64,000 nucleotides of DNA from Tectiglobus diatomicola (GCA_039583345.1 JAZDSJ010000007.1:1-64000); one strand, 5' to 3'; numbered from the stretch's first letter, positions 36,934 to 47,375 are shown. The notes: a model not told the origin generated them from the sequence alone. Translations and numbers: made by a program.

Positions 36934-38733
36934 ATGACAGAAAGATCTCATATCCGTAATTTTTCTATAATAGCGCACATCGATCATGGAAAATCGACTC
37001 TTGCCGATCGCCTCATACAGTTTTGCGGTAATGTTAAAGACCGTGATATGAAGCAGCAACTACTTGATAGTATGGAGATAGAGCGTGAGCGTGGCATTAC
37101 TATCAAGGCGCAAACTGTACGGCTTGATTACAAGCACTCTGATGGTATCAAATACCAGATTAATTTAATGGATACACCGGGGCACGTTGACTTCGCATAT
37201 GAGGTGTCAAGATCGCTAGCGGCCTGTGAAGGATCACTATTGGTGGTTGATGCCAGCCAGGGGGTAGAAGCTCAAACTCTAGCAAATGTTTATCAGGCTC
37301 TTGATTACAATCATGAAATTATTACCGTATTAAATAAGATTGATCTCCCTGCAGCTGACGAAGAACGTGTAAGAGCACAGATTGAGGATGTGATTGGCCT
37401 TGACGCGTCAGAATCTATAGCTGTATCAGCGAAAACTGGTCTTAATATCCAATCTGTTTTAGAGGCTATAGTTGAGCGTCTGCCTTCGCCACATGGCAAT
37501 AAAGATAAACCACTCAAAGCTATGTTAGTAGATAGCTGGTATGACTCTTATCTTGGAGTAGTTGTGCTTATTCGCGTAATTGATGGCGTAATAATGAAGG
37601 GTCAGAAAATCAGATTGATGCAAGCAGGTTCTACGCATTTAGTAGAGCGTGTAGGAATCTTTCGTCCCAAACAAGAAATGCTAAACGAACTTGGTCCGGG
37701 CGAGGTCGGTTTTTTTACTGCTGCGATTAAAGAAGTTGCTGATACGAGAGTAGGGGATACGATTACAGATGTAAAAAGACCGACTGAATTTCCACTAGAA
37801 GGTTTTAAGCCTGTACAGCCAGTTGTGTTCTGTGGTCTTTTTCCAGTAGATGCCAATGATTTCGAGGATCTGCGTTCAGCTATGAGTAAGTTGCGCCTCA
37901 ACGATGCAAGTTTTTCTTTTGAAATAGAAACGTCTGCAGCTTTGGGCTTCGGTTTTCGCTGTGGCTTCCTTGGGCTATTGCATCTTGAAATTATCACTGA
38001 GCGTCTAGATCGTGAGTTCAATCTTGAACTGATCGCAACAGCACCAAGTGTCGTTTATCGCATCCAAATGAACAGTGGTGAAACTTTCAAGATACATAAC
38101 CCAGCCGATGTACCAGACCCTATTCAGATCGAACACATGGAAGAACCATGGATTGAAGCCACTATTCTCGTTCCTGATGAGTATCTAGGCGGTGTTCTTA
38201 AATTGTGTCAAGATCGGCGTGGACGCCAAAAAGAACTAACATATGCTGGTACCAGAGCTTTAATAGCTTATGAGTTGCCATTAAATGAAGTGGTTTTTGA
38301 TTTTTATGATCGATTAAAGTCAATTTCCCGTGGATACGCGTCATTTGATTATCAAATGATTGGATATGAAAAAAACGACCTTGTTAAAATGTCGGTTTTG
38401 GTCAATTCTGAACCTGTGGATGCCTTGTCAATGATCGTACACAGCAGTCGATCAGAGATACGGGGACGCATGCTATGCGAAAAACTTAAAGAACTTATTC
38501 CACAGCATCTTTTTAAAATTCCAATTCAAGCTGCAATTGGTGGACGTATTATTGCACGCGAGACGATATCAGCGTTACGTAAAGATGTGCTTGCCAAATG
38601 TTATGGTGGTGATGTTACGCGGAAACGTAAATTGCTCGATAAACAAAAAGCTGGAAAGAAGAGAATGCGTCAGTTTGGAAAAGTTGAAATTCCTCAGGAA
38701 GCATTTATACGAGCTTTAAAAATGCAGGAATAG
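36934..38733 (+). CDS. lepA: Elongation factor 4 (LepA)
   Basis: A 599-residue ribosome-associated GTPase. It has an EF-G-like G domain with AHIDHGKST (14-22), DTPGHVDF and NKIDLP, then domains II, III and V. The LepA-specific C-terminal domain ends in GKKRMRQFGKVEIPQEAF. It back-translocates or remodels stalled ribosomes. Length and motifs are standard. It is flanked by more than 1 kb of empty sequence on each side. Confidence 0.97.
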   Translation: MTERSHIRNFSIIAHIDHGKSTLADRLIQFCGNVKDRDMKQQLLDSMEIERERGITIKAQTVRLDYKHSDGIKYQINLMDTPGHVDFAYEVSRSLAACEGSLLVVDASQGVEAQTLANVYQALDYNHEIITVLNKIDLPAADEERVRAQIEDVIGLDASESIAVSAKTGLNIQSVLEAIVERLPSPHGNKDKPLKAMLVDSWYDSYLGVVVLIRVIDGVIMKGQKIRLMQAGSTHLVERVGIFRPKQEMLNELGPGEVGFFTAAIKEVADTRVGDTITDVKRPTEFPLEGFKPVQPVVFCGLFPVDANDFEDLRSAMSKLRLNDASFSFEIETSAALGFGFRCGFLGLLHLEIITERLDREFNLELIATAPSVVYRIQMNSGETFKIHNPADVPDPIQIEHMEEPWIEATILVPDEYLGGVLKLCQDRRGRQKELTYAGTRALIAYELPLNEVVFDFYDRLKSISRGYASFDYQMIGYEKNDLVKMSVLVNSEPVDALSMIVHSSRSEIRGRMLCEKLKELIPQHLFKIPIQAAIGGRIIARETISALRKDVLAKCYGGDVTRKRKLLDKQKAGKKRMRQFGKVEIPQEAFIRALKMQE

Positions 38734-40371
38734 GCTTCGAGGTTACTGAAGCATGTGATCCTTTCAAGAAAGCACCATCAGAAAGTTTTTCTTATATTTA
38801 CATAACCTAAATGGGTTTATGAAAACTGTACTTCTATTTGATTATAATTATCTATCAATTTTTTTATAATCTATAATAGGACCAACATTAACGAATGACT
38901 TTAAGTGATTTCACTTTATACTTTACTTGTGAATTCATGTGAGGCAATGGCCCGGAGTTGGAATAAAATAGTTTACAAAGAGCGCATTAAAATAACGTGA
39001 TGGTCTGTAATTTGATGAACAAGTAAGAACTCACTATCAAATAAGGTATTAGGGCATTAGCGTATCTTTAATTTTTAAAAACGTAAGAGTTATACGCGAT
39101 CTTAAGCTATAAGCTATTTGATGCGCCTAAATAGTTAATATGGTGAAAAAAGAAGTTTCTCTAGGAAATTTCATTGGAAGTTCGTTTGCTCTTACAAGAT
39201 AAATATCTGTGCAGTCAGAAAATTTGGTCTTAGGAGGTATGTCTTGAAAAACCAAATCAAGCTTTAGGGAGGTCAAGACTCTCACCTTTTTCGCTAATTT
39301 AATCGAGTCTTATTTCAGCCTATTTATAGTGGTCTTTAGATGCCCAGCTCAAGCGAATATTTTAGTTTATGGTACAAGTGTGGATAATGTACCGTGTTTA
39401 AGTTTTAAAAGTGAGGTACGTTTAATTAAACCTAATATACTAGACTCAAATAGAAATCTAGCGCTTAGGGCTATCGGTAAAACATGATTAGATCCTGCGA
39501 TCTCATCACGAAAGAATTAAGGAATATAACGTTCAAAAAATTAATACAACGTTGGTTATCTAATTCGTTACTATTTTGAAAATGTCTATAGCATATAAAC
39601 CTGAAATTTCTGCTAACTTTATAAAGGTGAGATTAAGATCACTGCACAGAATTTGTGTCAACTTTCAGATGCGATTTTAGGATGGGAAAGGCGTTTGAAT
39701 TATAATTCAATGCTTTTTTTGGTTTGTTTGCGAAGGTAATAGAATAAGTTATCAAAAATTAACTATGCAACAGTATTATGTTAATTTTGAGCTAAATGAT
39801 CAGAGATAAACTACGCTCGACCGTCATTAGTATATGTAATAACTAATGCCTCAGATGGCTATGCAACGGTATATTTCACGAATCGCAGATAACTACTACC
39901 TAGCCTTTACTACATAAAAATGCAAGGCCTAATGATTTTTTCAAAGGGTCCTATGGTCTTAGCTCCATAGGCTAAGATAGCAGAGGTGTGTACGTCGTCA
40001 ATCAGATATATTTAATAAATGCCAACAATCTTAGCAGTCTTTAGAACTAAAAGATTGAGCTTGTCTCTTGGTGCAGTTGCAACCATAAAAATCTTTTTTC
40101 GTCCGCTACTATGACTTGCACCGTATTTATAAAACAGAACTAGGATAACTTGCTAATCCACCTAATACTGTTTTCGATAGATAGCAGAGTGATCTGTTTT
40201 ATTAGATTAGGTTTACAACTATTCAAAACTTATAGTGAGTAATGATAAAATCCTGTTTATTTTTCAACATAAAATCAATGTCTTAACTCAGGGTACTTGT
40301 CCAAATTCGAAACTAGATCCAATGATATCTTGTATTGTTTTAATATAAGCAATACAAGATCTTCCTCAGTA
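38734..40371. other. Largest gene-poor spacer after lepA (about 1.6 kb)
   Basis: No open frame of useful length on either strand. Around 39234 an AGGAGGT is followed by ATG-TCT-TGA, a good ribosome-binding site leading into an immediate stop, as a decayed gene start might look. A 7-base-pair hairpin (CCTATGG 39950-39956 with CCATAGG 39965-39971) lies further on. A murA-proximal stem is listed separately. Confidence 0.5.
40327..40360 (-). terminator. Stem-loop downstream of murA
   Basis: ATCTTGTATTG (40327-40337) is exactly complementary to CAATACAAGAT (40350-40360), an 11-base-pair stem with a 12-base loop, starting 11 bases past the murA stop. No T tract follows on the minus strand, so it may be a 3'-end stabiliser rather than an intrinsic terminator. 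Confidence 0.5.
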
Positions 40372-41664
40372 TTAGTTTGATTCTAAGCGCTTTATTTCTG
40401 CCCCGCATGCTGAGAGTTTATTCTCAAGCCGTTCAAAACCGCGATCTAAATGATATACACGGTTTATTATCGTCTCACCGTCCGCAACAAGGCCTGCTAT
40501 TACAAGTGACACTGAAGCGCGCAAATCAGTTGCCATGACCGGAGCGCCTTTTAACATTTTAACACCTTTTATCGTTGCCTTATCACCATTCAATGCAATG
40601 TCTGCTCCAAGCCTGACCAGTTCCTGAACATGCATAAAGCGGTTCTCGAATATTGTCTCTCTAATCACACTAGTTCCAGCTGCGGTGGTCATTAAAGCCA
40701 TAAGTTGAGCTTGTAAATCAGTTGGAAAACCAGGAAAAGGCTGTGTTTCTATATTTACGGAATTGGTACCGGATCCGCTTTGTGTAATTTTAATGCCATC
40801 GTATGTATCAGTAATATTAAATCCAGCTTTCACGAGTATTTCAAAGACGGTAGATAAAAGCTCTCTTCGTGTATTAATAAGTTCAACATTACCTCCAGTA
40901 GCAGCAGCAGCCATTGCAAATGTTCCAGTCTCAATACGATCGGGTAGTACCGAATGCGATGTACCCTCAAGGCTATCTCTTCCTTGAATGTGCAAGGTTG
41001 ATGTGCCAATACCATCGATTTGAGCGCCCATTTTAACAAGGCAATTCGCGACATCACTGATTTCTGGCTCGCGTGCGGCGTTTTCGATGACTGTTTCACC
41101 TTTGGCTAGGCTTGCTGCCATAAGAACATTAATTGTAGCACCAACAGAAACTTTAGGAAATATAACGCGCCCACCTGTCAATCGTCTGGGTGCTTGCGCG
41201 ATGACATAACCGCCATCAGTATCAATGTCAGCACCGATGGCCTTTAGTCCCATGAGGTGGAGGTCTACTGGTCGAGTTCCAATGGCACAGCCACCTGGCA
41301 TTGATACCTTAGCTCTGCCGGCACGAGCTGTTAGAGCTCCCAGAACCCAAAAGCTAGCACGCATACGGGAAACCATTTCATAAGGTGCAGTTGTGTCGAC
41401 AATATCACGTGCTGTAAAATGCATTGTTTCACCTGAATACAGTTTATGACTTGCACGCTTCCCATCCACAGAGTGGTCAACACCATGGTTGCGCAAAATA
41501 CGACTAAGAAGATTAACATCAGCTAAGTTGGGAACATTACGTAAAGTTAGTCGTTCTGATGAAAGAAGACTGGCAATCATTAACGGTAAAGCAGCATTTT
41601 TTGCACCTGATATCGGAATTTTACCTTCTAACTTTTTGCCACCGATGATCCTGATGCGATCCAT
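40372..41664 (-). CDS. murA: UDP-N-acetylglucosamine 1-carboxyvinyltransferase
   Basis: A 430-residue cytosolic enzyme for the first committed step of peptidoglycan synthesis, transferring enolpyruvate from phosphoenolpyruvate. Lys22 in SGAKNAALP and the catalytic Cys126 in GGCAIGTRPVDLHL are present, so it should be fosfomycin-sensitive by type. Length is typical. With mreB in the same window it suggests a retained cell wall and rod-shape machinery. Confidence 0.97.
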   Translation of the reverse strand: MDRIRIIGGKKLEGKIPISGAKNAALPLMIASLLSSERLTLRNVPNLADVNLLSRILRNHGVDHSVDGKRASHKLYSGETMHFTARDIVDTTAPYEMVSRMRASFWVLGALTARAGRAKVSMPGGCAIGTRPVDLHLMGLKAIGADIDTDGGYVIAQAPRRLTGGRVIFPKVSVGATINVLMAASLAKGETVIENAAREPEISDVANCLVKMGAQIDGIGTSTLHIQGRDSLEGTSHSVLPDRIETGTFAMAAAATGGNVELINTRRELLSTVFEILVKAGFNITDTYDGIKITQSGSGTNSVNIETQPFPGFPTDLQAQLMALMTTAAGTSVIRETIFENRFMHVQELVRLGADIALNGDKATIKGVKMLKGAPVMATDLRASVSLVIAGLVADGETIINRVYHLDRGFERLENKLSACGAEIKRLESN

Positions 41665-42412
41665 TTATGAAGTGTCCTTATTTATGTTAGGTCATTTAAT
41701 GTGGGAAGCAGTTTATGTAGTTTTAAATTACTGTGCAGCTGAATAGCTATATTAGCTTTAAGTGTTTCTTTGTTTGACACAATATTAAAATTTCTTGTAA
41801 TACTTTGACAACTACTGACATTTAAGTAGATTTTAATTAACGTAGTTGTATTTATAAGTTAAGAGAATAATCTATTTATTATCGGTTCGATCAAAACTGT
41901 TCGGCGATTAGGTTGCAAATTTAGATTTAGTGCTTAAATAACATTGTCATCTCTTAAAGAGCGGTTTTAAACAAGATAACATTAAAAATTTTTATATTAG
42001 AACGTCTTACGAACAATATAAATTGTTTGACGAAAAAAATCTCTTTTCTTTATATAGAATGAAAGAACATTCTAGTGAAGTAATTTTGATAATTAACATT
42101 TTAAAACTTTACTTCTTCTAGAGTGTACGAAGTCTACTGTTAACTCATAGCTTTTAAAGAAGCATTATTTCTTACATAGTAGTTTAAAAAAATTGAAGGC
42201 TTACTATTGAGTTAGATATTCAAGTTTGATTATGAGATGAATTCTAATTTATATAGAAGTAATTATTGGTTGAAGACAGTCGTGTCTAAATTATCAATAT
42301 TTTTGACACACTACTCATTATTAGTATATGCTAAAAAAGTTTTACAGTGCTTTTTGTTGTGATAAAAGTATAGTACGTTATTGCAAGTTATTAATTAAGT
42401 AGAATATTATAA
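41665..42412. other. Spacer between murA and tRNA-Thr
   Basis: About 750 AT-rich bases, no open frame of note. Promoters for murA (minus) and the tRNA (plus) are expected here. Confidence 0.6.
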
Positions 42413-42487
<75 letters not shown>

Positions 42488-43184
42488 TTAGCGTGTTTAG
42501 AAGCTTGAATTTTTTACCTTAACTATAGCAAATAAACTTAGACCTTCACTTCTAATAGCTTACTAGCACTTCGCTATAAATTATAATGCACAAGTTTGCT
42601 GCGCCTTTTTCATTATGCTATTTTCTTCGAATATTTTGATAAATGTAATCTATTTTTTTTATCAAAATACTACAGATATCGCATGTGTACCTTTGTTAGG
42701 GTACATCAATAGGCTTGTATCTAACTTGCTCTTTTGAGAGTGAATTGGTTTTAATCTATAGAACGTTGAACTTGCTTTTTAAGATACCTGAAAAGATTAA
42801 AACTTAATGTAGGCATCATAAGTTACATAAAAATTGTAATTGTTATTTCTAAGTCCTCCTTAGTAGGAAGGATGCCTTATTAGTGGACTTTATTCATTCA
42901 GAATTTAGCTGACCAATTAGCCTATTGGCTAAGCTCCATTTAAAGTGTTAGTTCATCAAATCTATCAAACGATTTTTTAAATTGTAAAAAGTGGGGCTTC
43001 GAGTTAATTCCCCGGAATAGTAGTTTTTATTTAATGAAAATTAGGTTGAGTTTAAAACTTTACCTAAAAATTACTATTGTTCTAACCTTGAACATTACTA
43101 CATCAATATTTTGTTAACTATATAATAGTGAAATAATACCAGCTGGTGCTTTATTTAAAACTGGATCGCTTTCTGGGAGGTTTT
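42488..43184. other. Spacer between tRNA-Thr and xerC
   Basis: About 700 AT-rich bases with no supported gene. GGGAGG at 43175-43180 is the xerC ribosome-binding site. Confidence 0.6.
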
Positions 43185-44126
43185 ATGGGTGCAAATAATA
43201 TTGCAAGGCGGTATGATATCAAGCTCACGGTTATAGTAGGTAGGTGGTTAAATCACTTGCACCATGAATGCGGATATTCAGGTCATACCCGTGTAGCTTA
43301 CGCCCGTGATGTTGAACACTTTCTTCAGCATATCCAATTCAAACTCGAAAAAATAATTATGTTGTCTGATCTAGATAGTGTTGATGGCCGCATGTTACGT
43401 TCTTTTATGGCCTCTCGTCGCCAACAAGGACTGTCAGGTAGATCGTTAGCACGAACCTTATCTGCATTGCGGACTTTTTTTCGCTGGCTTGAAACTGAAG
43501 ACATAGTGTTCAACAGGGCTATTACACAGTTAACCCTGCCAAAAGTTCCACGATCACTACCTAAACCTCTGACCCTAGATAAGGCAAAAAGCCTTGTATA
43601 TGCTAATTTCAAGGTTGACCATGATTGGGTAGCAGCTCGTGATAGGGCCGTATTGTTACTTTTGTACGGCGCGGGACTTCGAATTTCTGAAGCATTATCA
43701 ATAACTCGGGTAAATGCTCCGATTCAGGGACGCGATACACTGAGAATAGTTGGTAAGGGAAAAAAGGAACGCGTTGTGCCAATACTACCAGTCATATCCC
43801 AGGCGGTTCAGATTTATATTCAGATTTGTCCATATAATTTATTAAAATCTAAACCGTTATTTGTTGGTGTAAAAGGTGGCCCCTTGTCCGCGCGTGCAAT
43901 ACAATTGACCGTGTCTAGACTAAGGGAGGTATTAGAGTTACCACAAACTGCCACGCCTCACGCGTTACGCCACTCGTTCGCAACACATTTATTGGCTGAG
44001 GGAGGCGACTTGCGTCAAATTCAGGAGCTACTGGGACACTCTTCTCTTTCAACTACGCAATTCTATACCGATGTAGAAAGAGATCGTTTACTTGCGATTT
44101 ACGATGCAGCGCACCCGCGAGCTTAG
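43185..44126 (+). CDS. xerC: Tyrosine recombinase XerC
   Basis: A 313-residue site-specific recombinase that resolves chromosome dimers at dif with XerD. An N-terminal SAM-like DNA-binding domain (about 12-105) precedes the catalytic domain with Arg166, Lys191/193, His259-x2-Arg262, His285 and nucleophile Tyr294. The C-terminal YDAAHPRA is typical of XerC rather than XerD. The longer GTG frame from 43146 is rejected because ATG 43185 has GGGAGG just upstream. No xerD or dif site was found. It is not part of a phage or integron: neighbours are housekeeping genes. Confidence 0.93.
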   Translation: MGANNIARRYDIKLTVIVGRWLNHLHHECGYSGHTRVAYARDVEHFLQHIQFKLEKIIMLSDLDSVDGRMLRSFMASRRQQGLSGRSLARTLSALRTFFRWLETEDIVFNRAITQLTLPKVPRSLPKPLTLDKAKSLVYANFKVDHDWVAARDRAVLLLLYGAGLRISEALSITRVNAPIQGRDTLRIVGKGKKERVVPILPVISQAVQIYIQICPYNLLKSKPLFVGVKGGPLSARAIQLTVSRLREVLELPQTATPHALRHSFATHLLAEGGDLRQIQELLGHSSLSTTQFYTDVERDRLLAIYDAAHPRA

Positions 44127-44195
44127 TGTTTGCATAGAGGTTGTACTTAACTTCACCAAGCCTAATTCAACATGCACCACTCTAATGTAATAAAT

Positions 44196-44495
44196 AACGC
44201 GAAAATCCTAACTGTAGGAGACTTCTGTTGCCAGGTGCCTCCCATACCCCGCCTAGGCATGCTTAACGCCTAGGACTTAATTCGAACCTTAAGACACCGC
44301 TTAAGCAGCGATGGCCTGTGGCTCAGCATAGTTGTCATTTGCAACTACTAAATTGACCCGATAACGGTGGTATCATGCCGAGCAAAAGCACACCTTTTAC
44401 GCTCTCGTCGATCCTATTTCGCCCCCATCAAAAACTATAAATGACTGCACTTCTAGATTTTGGTGGAGGCGCCGGGTACTGCCCCCGGGTCCGAT
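44196..44495 (-). ncRNA. ssrA: Two-piece (circularly permuted) tmRNA
   Basis: Ribosome-rescue RNA in the permuted alphaproteobacterial form. On the minus strand the acceptor piece comes first (about 44495-44461): a T-arm CCGGG-GGCAGTA-CCCGG and acceptor strand CGCCTCC, ending ACCA. After an intervening segment the coding piece begins at 44426 with GGGGGCG, which pairs with CGCCTCC (one G-U), then GGATCGACG. The tag frame (44342-44304, stop TAA 44303-44301) encodes ANDNYAEPQAIAA. A hairpin CCTAGGCG/CGCCTAGG-like region and a pseudoknot-like GC-rich part follow. The outer ends are approximate. smpB is not in the window. Confidence 0.93.
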
Positions 44496-44756
44496 AAGTT
44501 TATTGTGATGACCGTTTATTGCCATAGTCACTATTAAGCGACTCTATTTTAATAGCATCATTCGATCGAAAATGTAATAGTTATTATTGCACGCTGCTTA
44601 TTAACATAATATATGGAACACTAATAACTTAATAATGAAATTTATTTATGAATTGGTGTTTTTGCTTTGAATATTTTAAGCAGTATCTATCTTACGGTAG
44701 TGAAGCATCAATCATGTCGGATTATGCATCATATTAGAGCTAAAGAGAAGTTGTAA

Positions 44757-45164
44757 ATGTCTGCGTTTAATTCTGCACGAAGATCAACTAGCCTAGGTTT
44801 GTCACAACGCCAATTGCGAGTTGGAGAGCTGTTACGCCATAAATTATCAGAAATGTTGTTACGTGGAGATATACACGACGATGTATTAACAGAGCACGTT
44901 GTTACCATTTCTGAGGTAAGTATGACTGCAGATCTTAGAATAGCTACCGTATATATTGTTCGTCTAGGTGGTGGTGATATGAACGATATTATCGCGGCCT
45001 TGAATGCGAACCGAAAGTATATCCGAAGTGAGCTCGCTCAAGCAGTTTCCCTTAAATTTGCTCCAGATATTCGCTTTCGTACAGATGATACATTTGATGA
45101 GGCAACGCGTATTGATGCGCTTCTGAATACTAAAAAAGTTCGTCGGGATGTTAATAATTATTAG
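44757..45164 (+). CDS. rbfA: Ribosome-binding factor A
   Basis: A 135-residue KH-like protein that assists 30S maturation at the 16S 5' helix. Marks are SQRQLRVGELLRHKLSEML at the start and the C-terminal LKFAPDIRFRTDDTFDEATRID. It is followed 77 bases later by truB. In most alphaproteobacteria this pair follows infB directly; here it is about 40 kb away and on the other strand. Confidence 0.95.
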   Translation: MSAFNSARRSTSLGLSQRQLRVGELLRHKLSEMLLRGDIHDDVLTEHVVTISEVSMTADLRIATVYIVRLGGGDMNDIIAALNANRKYIRSELAQAVSLKFAPDIRFRTDDTFDEATRIDALLNTKKVRRDVNNY

Positions 45165-45241
45165 ATAAAGCTAGGTGTTTGTTGTCGTTATTATTAACAA
45201 GTAAATTTGAAAAATTAAAATATAATTTACTTGAGTGGGAC

Positions 45242-46177
45242 ATGGCTCGTAAAAAAAAAGGATACTTAGTGGATGGATGGCTTATTTTGGATAAGCCTCT
45301 AAAGATGACATCGTCTGCTTTGGTAAGTAAAATTAAACGACTCTTATATGCAAAAAAGGTTGGGCATGCCGGCACTCTTGACCCACTAGCGACGGGAATG
45401 TTACCACTTGCCCTCGGGGAGGCCACTAAAACGATTCCTTTTGTTATGCAAAGCAAAAAATCTTACCATTTTACTGTTCAATGGGGGATTGAAACCAGTA
45501 CGGATGATACCGAAGGAAAAATAGTACAAAGATCATATTCATGTCCGTCATATCAAGATATCATGGAAAAATTGCCACAATTTACAGGGCTAATTAGGCA
45601 GATACCCCCACAATTCTCCGCTATTAAAGTTGAAGGTAAGCGCGCTTACGATCTAGCTCGTAGTGGTCACAAGTTCCATCTCGAGGCACGAGAAGTGTTT
45701 ATTGAAGAATTGCGCATCATAAATATAATTAATCATAAAACAACAGTTTTTGAGATTGTTTGCGGAAAAGGTACTTATATTAGATCAATTGCGCGAGATC
45801 TCGGCCGTTCGCTTGGCTGCTTTGGTCATGTAAATCAATTAAGGCGTGTGAAGGTAGGACCATTCACAGAGAATGATGCTTGGACACTGGATAGTCTTGA
45901 AGATTTGCTAGATAGATTTCACAAAGATAGAAACTCACGAACTCCATACTATCCTTTCATTCTTCCTGTTGAAGCCGTACTTGGTGATCTTCTTCATATA
46001 GAATTAATGCCTGCTGAAGCAGAACTCATCTCAAGAGGGCAGTGTATTACGTTAAGTTGTATTAATTTACCACCATTAGATGGTCTAGCTTATGTTACTA
46101 GTAAAGGTAAACTTCTTGCACTTGCCAAACTAGAAGACGGTTGGTTGCGTCCAAAGCGAGTTTTTAATATTATATAA
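45242..46177 (+). CDS. truB: tRNA pseudouridine-55 synthase
   Basis: A 311-residue enzyme making pseudouridine 55 in the T loop of tRNA. The catalytic aspartate is Asp47 in HAGTLDPLATGMLPLALGEATK. GKGTYIRSIARDLG and a C-terminal PUA-like part are present. The open frame extends to 45179, but family length and the MARKKKGYLVDGWLILDKP opening favour ATG 45242. It pairs with rbfA; the rpsO and pnp genes that usually follow are missing. Confidence 0.95.
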   Translation: MARKKKGYLVDGWLILDKPLKMTSSALVSKIKRLLYAKKVGHAGTLDPLATGMLPLALGEATKTIPFVMQSKKSYHFTVQWGIETSTDDTEGKIVQRSYSCPSYQDIMEKLPQFTGLIRQIPPQFSAIKVEGKRAYDLARSGHKFHLEAREVFIEELRIINIINHKTTVFEIVCGKGTYIRSIARDLGRSLGCFGHVNQLRRVKVGPFTENDAWTLDSLEDLLDRFHKDRNSRTPYYPFILPVEAVLGDLLHIELMPAEAELISRGQCITLSCINLPPLDGLAYVTSKGKLLALAKLEDGWLRPKRVFNII

Positions 46178-46334
46178 TAAGAACAATATTTCAAATTTGC
46201 GTTTTTATAAACACGTTAAAATCAGCTACCAGATAAAAAACTGCTTAGACATCTAGCATTCGCTACAAAAATAAAATCTCTAAAGCTCACTAAGTCGTGA
46301 ACTATATTGAATTTTGAACCATAACATAATAGTT

Positions 46335-47375
46335 CTATGGTTTGATCGTTAAATTTTTAAATTTTTCAAGCTCTTTGAGGACGATAGCTGCTCCTTTTAC
46401 AACGCAATGCGTTGGCTCTTCTGGAACGGTAATACGAATACCTTTTAGCCGCCTTCTTAGTTCGACGTCCAAAGAATTCATTTTGGCACTACCTCCGGTG
46501 AGATGTATGCCATAATTACAGATATCTGCAATTTTATCGGAGGGTAAGTCTTCAATGGAGTTTTGAATAAATTCTACGATATGTTGAACAGGAGTACTTA
46601 GTGCCTCGGCTATATCAGTTGGTTTTAGAACTATATTTTTTTGTTTTCCCGTTTTGATATTTATTCCTCGAATGTGAATTTCTGTATAATTGTCTACTTC
46701 TAAACCAAGTGCAGTTCCGGCTTGTATTTTTATTTTCTCAGCGTTAGCTTCGCCCACAAGAAGCTGGTGTTTTCTCCTAATAAAACGGACAATTGCCTTG
46801 TTCATAGCATTACCTGCGCAACGCAATGAGCGCGTTAAGAGCACAGAACCCGAAGATATCACTGCAGTATCAGTAGTTCCGCTGCCAATATCTACAACCA
46901 TTGCAGTATCTAACTGCTCTATTTTTATTCCAGCCCCAAAGGCTGCTGCCAAGGGTTTTTCAAGCATGTAAACTTTACGAGCACCTAATGTAAGCGCTGT
47001 GTCATAAACTAACTTTTTTTCTACTGGCGTGGCTCCTGCCGGGATGCTTATTAAAATCCTAGGTTTACGTAAAGCAAATCGTGTTTTGATTTTTTTTACG
47101 AACTGGAAGAGCATCTCCCCAGTTCTAATGGAATCAGCAATCACACCGCAGCGCACAGGATAAGTAGCCTCAATCATTTTTGGCGTTTGCTCAATAATTT
47201 TAGCAGCTTGACTACCTGCGGCTACAATATTAGCTGTACTTTTTTGACTATAAATTGCAACAACAGATGGCTCATCAAGTACAATTCCGCGGTTAGCCAC
47301 GTGAATAACTGTGTTGGCTGTTCCAAGGTCGATGGCTATGTCATTGGAGAACGTCGTATTAACTCCAGCTAGCAT
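46335..47375 (-). CDS. mreB: MreB-family actin-like protein, divergent
   Basis: A 346-residue actin-fold ATPase of the MreB family, which organises wall synthesis along the cell. Phosphate-1 motif DLGTANT (16-22) is normal. Phosphate-2 reads DIGSGTTD (162-169), where MreB usually has DIGGGTTE, so a glycine is serine and the water-positioning glutamate is Asp169. The adenosine motif LTGGSAKMNSLD is recognisable. The sequence AGATPVEKK also departs from the usual GVTxVERR. mreC and mreD do not follow. It may be the only MreB, evolving fast, or a specialised paralogue. Confidence 0.88.
   Translation of the reverse strand: MLAGVNTTFSNDIAIDLGTANTVIHVANRGIVLDEPSVVAIYSQKSTANIVAAGSQAAKIIEQTPKMIEATYPVRCGVIADSIRTGEMLFQFVKKIKTRFALRKPRILISIPAGATPVEKKLVYDTALTLGARKVYMLEKPLAAAFGAGIKIEQLDTAMVVDIGSGTTDTAVISSGSVLLTRSLRCAGNAMNKAIVRFIRRKHQLLVGEANAEKIKIQAGTALGLEVDNYTEIHIRGINIKTGKQKNIVLKPTDIAEALSTPVQHIVEFIQNSIEDLPSDKIADICNYGIHLTGGSAKMNSLDVELRRRLKGIRITVPEEPTHCVVKGAAIVLKELEKFKNLTIKP

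Noticed and set aside
39950..39971. 7-base-pair hairpin CCTATGG/CCATAGG
   Set aside because: No T tract and no gene near enough to terminate; may be chance.
43185..44126. Integrase of an island or prophage
   Set aside because: XerC-type end YDAAHPRA, housekeeping neighbours, no attachment repeats seen around the tRNA or tmRNA genes.
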